From contig NZ_CP034464.1 in the NCBI RefSeq assembly GCF_003955735.1, positions 1,054,001 through 1,118,000 on the forward strand: 64,000 nucleotides of DNA, written 5' to 3'. The notes beneath the pieces were generated by a model. It made no database searches and was not told the DNA's origin. It was given only the letters and a program-made list of their open reading frames with translations. The stretch's first letter is position 1, and every line of letters starts with the position of its first letter. A program made the position numbers and the translations under genes. This DNA is from Undibacterium parvum (GTDB lineage: Bacteria; Pseudomonadota; Gammaproteobacteria; Burkholderiales; Burkholderiaceae_D). This document shows positions 60,250-64,000 of this stretch, piece after piece.

Positions 60250-60330
60250 ATACTCCACCTGAGTATATTTTTAGAGCCAGCTATTCATATGCGCAAGATG
60301 GCTATTTCTTTATAATTTTAGGGGGAGTAT
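60250..60330. repeat. Short inverted-end element, copy B (81 bp)
   Basis: It starts ATACTCCACC and ends GGGGGAGTAT, with 7 bp of perfect terminal inverted repeat, and has an inner AGCCA / TGGCT hairpin. The order ATTTTTA, CCAGC, GCGCA and GGGGAGTAT is the same as in copy A at 6599. It fills most of the gap between ruvB and the YaiI-family gene. Confidence 0.4.
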
Positions 60331-60357
60331 TCCTAAAGCCGGATCAGAAAGTCTACT

Positions 60358-60810
60358 ATGCAAATCTGGGTCGATGCCGATGCCTGCCCCAATGTCATCA
60401 AACAAATTTTGTTTCAGGCTGCCGAACGCCTGCAAATTAGCACCACCTTAGTTGCCAATCAATTTCTGACTACCCCGCCTTCACGCGTGATTAAGGCGCT
60501 GCAAGTGCCCGCTGGTTTTGATGTCGCCGACAATGAAATCGTCAGACTGATGCAGGCCGGTGACCTGGTGATTACCGGTGATATTCCGCTAGCCTCCGAT
60601 GTTTTAACTAAGGGCGGTTATGCACTCAATCCGCGCGGCTCATTCTATACCGCAGAGAATATTCGCGAGTTCCTGAGCATGCGTCAGTTCATGGAAGAAT
60701 TGCGCAGCGGCGGCGTCGAGACCGGCGGGCCAGCGGCCTTCTCCAACGCGGATAGGCAAGCCTTCGCCAATCAGCTTGATCGGTTTCTGACGAAACATGG
60801 CGGCAGCTAG
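60358..60810 (+). CDS. YaiI/YqxD (UPF0178, DUF188) family protein
   Basis: The 150-residue protein matches the family over its whole length: [18 protein letters not shown] at the start with the Asp-rich DADACP motif, [31 protein letters not shown] and [11 protein letters not shown]. The Asp residues and the PIN-like order suggest a nuclease fold, but activity has not been shown to my knowledge. It has no operon partners. Confidence 0.9.
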   Translation: MQIWVDADACPNVIKQILFQAAERLQISTTLVANQFLTTPPSRVIKALQVPAGFDVADNEIVRLMQAGDLVITGDIPLASDVLTKGGYALNPRGSFYTAENIREFLSMRQFMEELRSGGVETGGPAAFSNADRQAFANQLDRFLTKHGGS

Positions 60811-60920
60811 TGTCACCCCCTCCACTTAGCCCGACTCTCTTGAAGGTTTACTTGCAGATTTAGCTAGACTGAATCAAAATTAGTCTACCCACTCAACAGT
60901 GCAAAAGTTTGCACAAACCC

Positions 60921-61727
60921 ATGAATGCTCGTGATTACGCTCTTGAAATTCTTCAGGCACGCGCCTCTGGGCAAACTTTGCCTGCCGTTTCCAGCCGTAC
61001 GGAACTCAAGCTAGAGCAGGCCTATGAGATTGCCAAAAACATAGACGAGATCCGCAAGGGCCTAGGCGAACGCCCTATTGGACGTAGTCTGTCTGTGAGC
61101 TGGAATACCCCGCATGGCGAGGACGCGCTAGCAAGGCTAAGCTGGACTACGCTGTTTGATGCCACAGTTCGCCACCTGCCCTCGAATGTCTGCCTACAAA
61201 GTCTGGAGGGCGCGATGCGCCCCAAGATCAGCGCTGTCGTGATATTTAAGCTTGCCACCACACCAGCCGCCGAGGCCAGTCTGGAACAACTCGTCAGCAG
61301 CATAGAGTGGATGGCACATGGGATAGAAATCCTGGTCACGCCTTACCCGGACGAGGCTTTTTCAGATGCTGATGCAATTGCCGCTCTAGGCCTGCATGGC
61401 ACGCTATTAATCGGACCAGCCCAGCCACTCAGCCTGGCCTCACGCGCACAGTTGGGGCAATTACTGGCAAACGCCAGTGTCTCGCTCTCTTGCGACGGCA
61501 GCCTAATCGCCGCGGGATATGGCAGCAAGGTATTAGACAGCCCTGTGCATGCACTTAGATATATTCACCAACAACTCAAACTACAAAGCCAATTTCCCCC
61601 ATTGCAAGCGGGCGAGATCATCAGCACTGGCAGTTGGACCGCCCCCATTACTGTACAAACCGGGCAAACCTGGTCTAGCGCATTTTCCGGCCTAGACCTA
61701 GCCGGTATCTCAGTTTCCTTCGTCTGA
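60921..61727 (+). CDS. 2-keto-4-pentenoate hydratase-like protein (fumarylacetoacetate hydrolase fold)
   Basis: From ATG 60921 the product has 268 residues (TTG 60909 is an alternative). The N-terminal helix SSRTELKLEQAYEIAKNIDEIR and the C-terminal GEIISTGSWTAPITVQTGQTW match the hydratase/decarboxylase (MhpD, TesE, DmpE/H) family. The central metal-binding region is less clear: the segment after RPKISAVVIFKL does not show the usual E.E.AF..G motif. It may be a divergent or inactive member. No aromatic degradation genes surround it. Confidence 0.65.
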   Translation: MNARDYALEILQARASGQTLPAVSSRTELKLEQAYEIAKNIDEIRKGLGERPIGRSLSVSWNTPHGEDALARLSWTTLFDATVRHLPSNVCLQSLEGAMRPKISAVVIFKLATTPAAEASLEQLVSSIEWMAHGIEILVTPYPDEAFSDADAIAALGLHGTLLIGPAQPLSLASRAQLGQLLANASVSLSCDGSLIAAGYGSKVLDSPVHALRYIHQQLKLQSQFPPLQAGEIISTGSWTAPITVQTGQTWSSAFSGLDLAGISVSFV

Positions 61728-61793
61728 AAAACCAAAGGAACTAATCAGATTCTCAGATAATCCTAGCGGCAATCTGAAACAGCTCCGACCAAT

Positions 61794-61820
61794 AAAAAAG
61801 CACCCTAAGGGTGCTTTTTT
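61794..61820. terminator. Bidirectional terminator between hydratase and porin genes
   Basis: AAAAAAGCACCC and GGGTGCTTTTTT pair perfectly over 12 bases around TAA. A- and T-tracts flank both sides. Confidence 0.9.
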
Positions 61821-61855
61821 ATTTCAACACTAAGCAGGCCTAAGCCCGCCCAGAA

Positions 61856-62986
61856 TTAGAACATGTGACGGATACCAACGTTGAACATTTTGATAGTCGC
61901 ACCATCTGGTCTGGCTTTGCCACCAGCGTCACCCATACTCACATCAGTGTTGTTGCGATTGTAAGAAAATGAAGTATAGACGTTAGTACGCTTAGACAAA
62001 GAGTGCGTGTAACCAATCGCTGTTTGATTAGCGTCAGCATCTGCCAATGTTTGTGGCGCTGGGCCAACCGGCTTTGGATTAGTTAAAAGAGTACGATTTT
62101 TGTTCTTGGATGTGATGTAGTTAAATATAAAACTACCGGCGGCGCTAACAGGAACGGTAGCACCGATAGAGTAAACATCGCGCTTCAAAGCATCAGAAGG
62201 AGTGCCGTCATTTTTCAAATATGAATACGCACCAGCCAATTTAACTACTGAGAAATCATAAGTAGCGGCAAACAATGAGGTCTTTGTCGTGTATGGAACA
62301 TTAGTACCTTTTTCTGATTCGCTATACACACCAGTTACGAACAATGGACCAGCCGTATAAGCAGCACTCATACTCATGTAACGAGAAGATTTATTGTCGC
62401 CCGCTTTTTCTTCACCCAGACCGTACATCAGATTTGCCGTAAAACCACCCAAATCATTAGTTGAATAGGTAACGCTATTGTTTTTACGTGGACCTACAAC
62501 ATTTGGTTCAAAGAAAGCGGCAGCACCAAAACTACTAGTACTTTCGCCAGCTGCTCCGCTAGTCAAGCCTGTTCCAAAAGGATCAAAGCTATCAACAGCG
62601 ATAAACATAGGTGTATATTGGCGACCAAAGTTCACCGCACCGAAATCACCGGACAAACCAACATAGGCTTGGCGACCAAAAGTATTGCCTTGAGACGCGC
62701 CAGTATCAGCAAAAACACCCATTTCCAATTTGAAATTTGCCTTCAAACCGCCGCCCAGATCTTCACTACCTTTGAAACCCAAACGTGAACCGGATTGATT
62801 ACCACTATCCAGGGCAGTCGTAGTCGAGGACGCAGTTGCAGGAGTATTGCCATGTGCTTTAGTTGCGCCAATTTCTTGGCGTTGCAGACCCATATCTACC
62901 AAACCGTAGACTGTAACTGAAGATTGAGCTTGTGCCGCGCCTGCAACTGCAGACAAAACTGCCAGAGCGATGAGTGATTTTTTCAT
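61856..62986 (-). CDS. Gram-negative porin, copy 1
   Basis: From ATG 62986 (GGAG upstream) the product has 376 residues. MKKSLIALAVLSAVAGAAQA|QSSVTVYGLVDMGL is the usual start of betaproteobacterial general porins. LGFKGSEDLGGGLKANFKLE, FGRQAYVGLSGDFGAVNFGRQ and the C-terminal VGIRHMF with terminal Phe are family marks. The protein forms a 16-strand trimeric barrel in the outer membrane for small solutes. A tandem paralogue lies upstream on the same strand. Confidence 0.95.
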   Translation of the reverse strand: MKKSLIALAVLSAVAGAAQAQSSVTVYGLVDMGLQRQEIGATKAHGNTPATASSTTTALDSGNQSGSRLGFKGSEDLGGGLKANFKLEMGVFADTGASQGNTFGRQAYVGLSGDFGAVNFGRQYTPMFIAVDSFDPFGTGLTSGAAGESTSSFGAAAFFEPNVVGPRKNNSVTYSTNDLGGFTANLMYGLGEEKAGDNKSSRYMSMSAAYTAGPLFVTGVYSESEKGTNVPYTTKTSLFAATYDFSVVKLAGAYSYLKNDGTPSDALKRDVYSIGATVPVSAAGSFIFNYITSKNKNRTLLTNPKPVGPAPQTLADADANQTAIGYTHSLSKRTNVYTSFSYNRNNTDVSMGDAGGKARPDGATIKMFNVGIRHMF

Positions 62987-63039
62987 TGATATTTCTCCAA
63001 AGATTTTCATGTTGACATGAACTACGTTAAGTCTATACA

Positions 63040-63092
63040 GCGTTACATAAGGCAAATATGACAAATATGACAAATTCAAAAATGTGTAACGC
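63040..63092 (-). promoter_or_regulatory. Inverted and direct repeats upstream of porin copy 1
   Basis: GCGTTACA (63040-63047) and TGTAACGC (63085-63092) are perfect inverted arms, and between them AAATATGAC is repeated directly. The block lies 54-106 nt upstream of the porin start. It may be a regulator site, but I cannot name the regulator. The rest of 62987-63330 shows nothing clear. Confidence 0.4.
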
Positions 63093-63330
63093 AGACTAAT
63101 ACTTCAAAAAGTACAAAGCTGCTAATTAGAAGATAAGGTATTTGAACAAAAATCAGGCACTAGCGCCAAGAGAAATCGACTTTTTGATGCTTAAAACTCT
63201 ACTTTTGTCTCTAAAACACAACCAATTGATGCAAAAGACACCACAATTATGATGGGGCTTTGTTCATAGGCTAGAAGGATGCATCTAATGTTATTTCTGT
63301 AATTTTTCGATATTTACTAGGATTTCTCAA

Positions 63331-63359
63331 AAAAAAACCACCTTGCGGTGGTTTTTTTT
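63331..63359 (-). terminator. Terminator after porin copy 2
   Basis: AAAAAAACCACC and GGTGGTTTTTTT pair perfectly around TTGC. It lies 26 nt past the stop of the upstream porin on the minus strand and separates the two porin genes. Confidence 0.9.
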
Positions 63360-63384
63360 AACATCAATAAATGCTCAAACAAAT

Positions 63385-64000
63385 TTAGAACGAATGGTTA
63401 ATGCCAACCGCCGTACGATATGCTTTATCTTGATTCGCGCCATTAGGAATCAGACCACCTGACATCAAAGTGTCGCCCAATGCCACAGAACCAGCCTTCA
63501 CATAAGTAAAAGAAGCATAGATAGTAGAACGCTTGCTCAATGCATATTTACCCATGGCGATGTACTGATCTGCTTTACCGCTACCTAAACCAGAAAGTTT
63601 AGTGTCGTAATAAGCTGCAGTCAAAGTAGTCACTGGAGATAATGCAAAATCAACGCCGGCACCGACAACTGCAATTTTACGATTATTTAAAAGGCCGCCA
63701 TCCACTTTGTTTTCAACGTAAGTCAGTTTAAGTGCGACCGCATCGAGTTTCAATTTTCCACCGCCACCCAGCAAAGTCAAAGTCGAGTTAGCCGTAGCAT
63801 CTTTCATTTTTGCATATGCAAACGCCACACCTGAAGAACCGTCAGTGAAATATCCAGCCAAACCGGCATAAGTATTGGCGGAAGTATTGCCCGCCTGCTC
63901 ACCAAAAGCGTACATCGCGGCGCCACCAAAACCGGACACCATAGGCGTCAGGTATTTGATAGAGTTATTTTGACGCAAAGCAGTGCCGCCACCATTGGCA
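63385..64000 (-). CDS. Gram-negative porin, copy 2 (C-terminal part, 5' end outside window)
   Basis: The frame is open to the right edge and ends at 63385, so ~204 C-terminal residues are seen. NNSIKYLTPMVSGFGGAAMYAFGE is a strand that starts the porin middle (split NNSIKYLTPMVSGFGG, AAMYAFGE), KRSTIYASFTYV is the penultimate strand and VGINHSF with terminal Phe is the barrel end. It is a paralogue of the porin at 61856, sharing the C-terminal pattern. Each gene has its own terminator, so they are separately expressed. Confidence 0.92.
   Translation of the reverse strand, partial: ANGGGTALRQNNSIKYLTPMVSGFGGAAMYAFGEQAGNTSANTYAGLAGYFTDGSSGVAFAYAKMKDATANSTLTLLGGGGKLKLDAVALKLTYVENKVDGGLLNNRKIAVVGAGVDFALSPVTTLTAAYYDTKLSGLGSGKADQYIAMGKYALSKRSTIYASFTYVKAGSVALGDTLMSGGLIPNGANQDKAYRTAVGINHSF

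Overview
The window looks like a chromosomal segment of a betaproteobacterium of the order Burkholderiales, most likely an Oxalobacteraceae member close to Undibacterium (inference from gene content, the glnA-DUF4124-glnL-glnG order, the rRNA operon sequence and moderate G+C; no database search was possible). I see no phage, plasmid, transposase, integrase or CRISPR array. Both ends cut through genes: a pilW-like gene on the left and a porin gene on the right.

Layout. (1) 1-6250: type IV pilus minor pilin operon pilW-pilX-pilY1-pilE-fimT on the plus strand. (2) 6850-12940: a complete rRNA operon on the minus strand (16S, tRNA-Ile-GAT, tRNA-Ala-TGC, 23S, 5S) with promoter, boxA sites, RNase III processing stems and terminator. 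(3) 13095-16299: a COG2509-type FAD dehydrogenase, an HDOD protein and a PAT-like acetyltransferase. (4) 16371-21584: nitrogen control block glnG-glnL-DUF4124-glnA on the minus strand, with a sigma-54 promoter and three NtrC-type sites upstream of glnA. (5) 21738-26287: two-gene NAD-dependent formate dehydrogenase with a fused FdsG-FdsB beta subunit. (6) 26460-36585: TonB-dependent receptor, rhodanese, divergent NRAMP transporter, an unknown protein, CsgG-like protein, isochorismatase-fold protein, DUF2804 and NIPSNAP proteins. (7) 36757-43098: a stand-alone solute-binding protein, then a cyanate cluster of two paralogous solute-binding proteins, permease, ATPase and cyanase. (8) 43294-46799: thiol and peroxide defence (gor, ohrR, ohr) and a small membrane protein paired with an XRE regulator. 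(9) 46939-49839: a His/Arg-rich secreted protein and groES-groEL. (10) 50104-60810: OPT transporter, MpaB-like haem protein, DISM-GGDEF diguanylate cyclase, DTW-domain tRNA modifier, TolA/TonB-like protein, ruvA-ruvB and a YaiI-family protein. (11) 60921-64000: a hydratase-family protein and two porins.

How the genes fit together. Nitrogen is the clearest theme: NtrB/NtrC, glutamine synthetase under sigma-54/NtrC control, and a cyanate uptake and hydrolysis system that yields ammonia. Formate oxidation supplies NADH. Stress functions (GroESL, glutathione reductase, Ohr/OhrR) carry recognisable regulatory DNA: CIRCE, a sigma-32 promoter and dyad operators.

The least explained signals are non-coding. 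A ~75-bp palindromic repeat occurs in four intergenic copies between 30.2 and 44.8 kb, with a paired base change in its stem. Two ~80-bp elements at 6.6 and 60.3 kb share ATACTCC / GGAGTAT ends. A terminator-like hairpin abuts the start of glnL. Tandem 20-bp operators overlap the promoter of the membrane protein-XRE pair. No wholly new multi-gene system is evident; the cyanate cluster with duplicated binding proteins carrying Cys/His-rich heads is the nearest thing to an unusual system.
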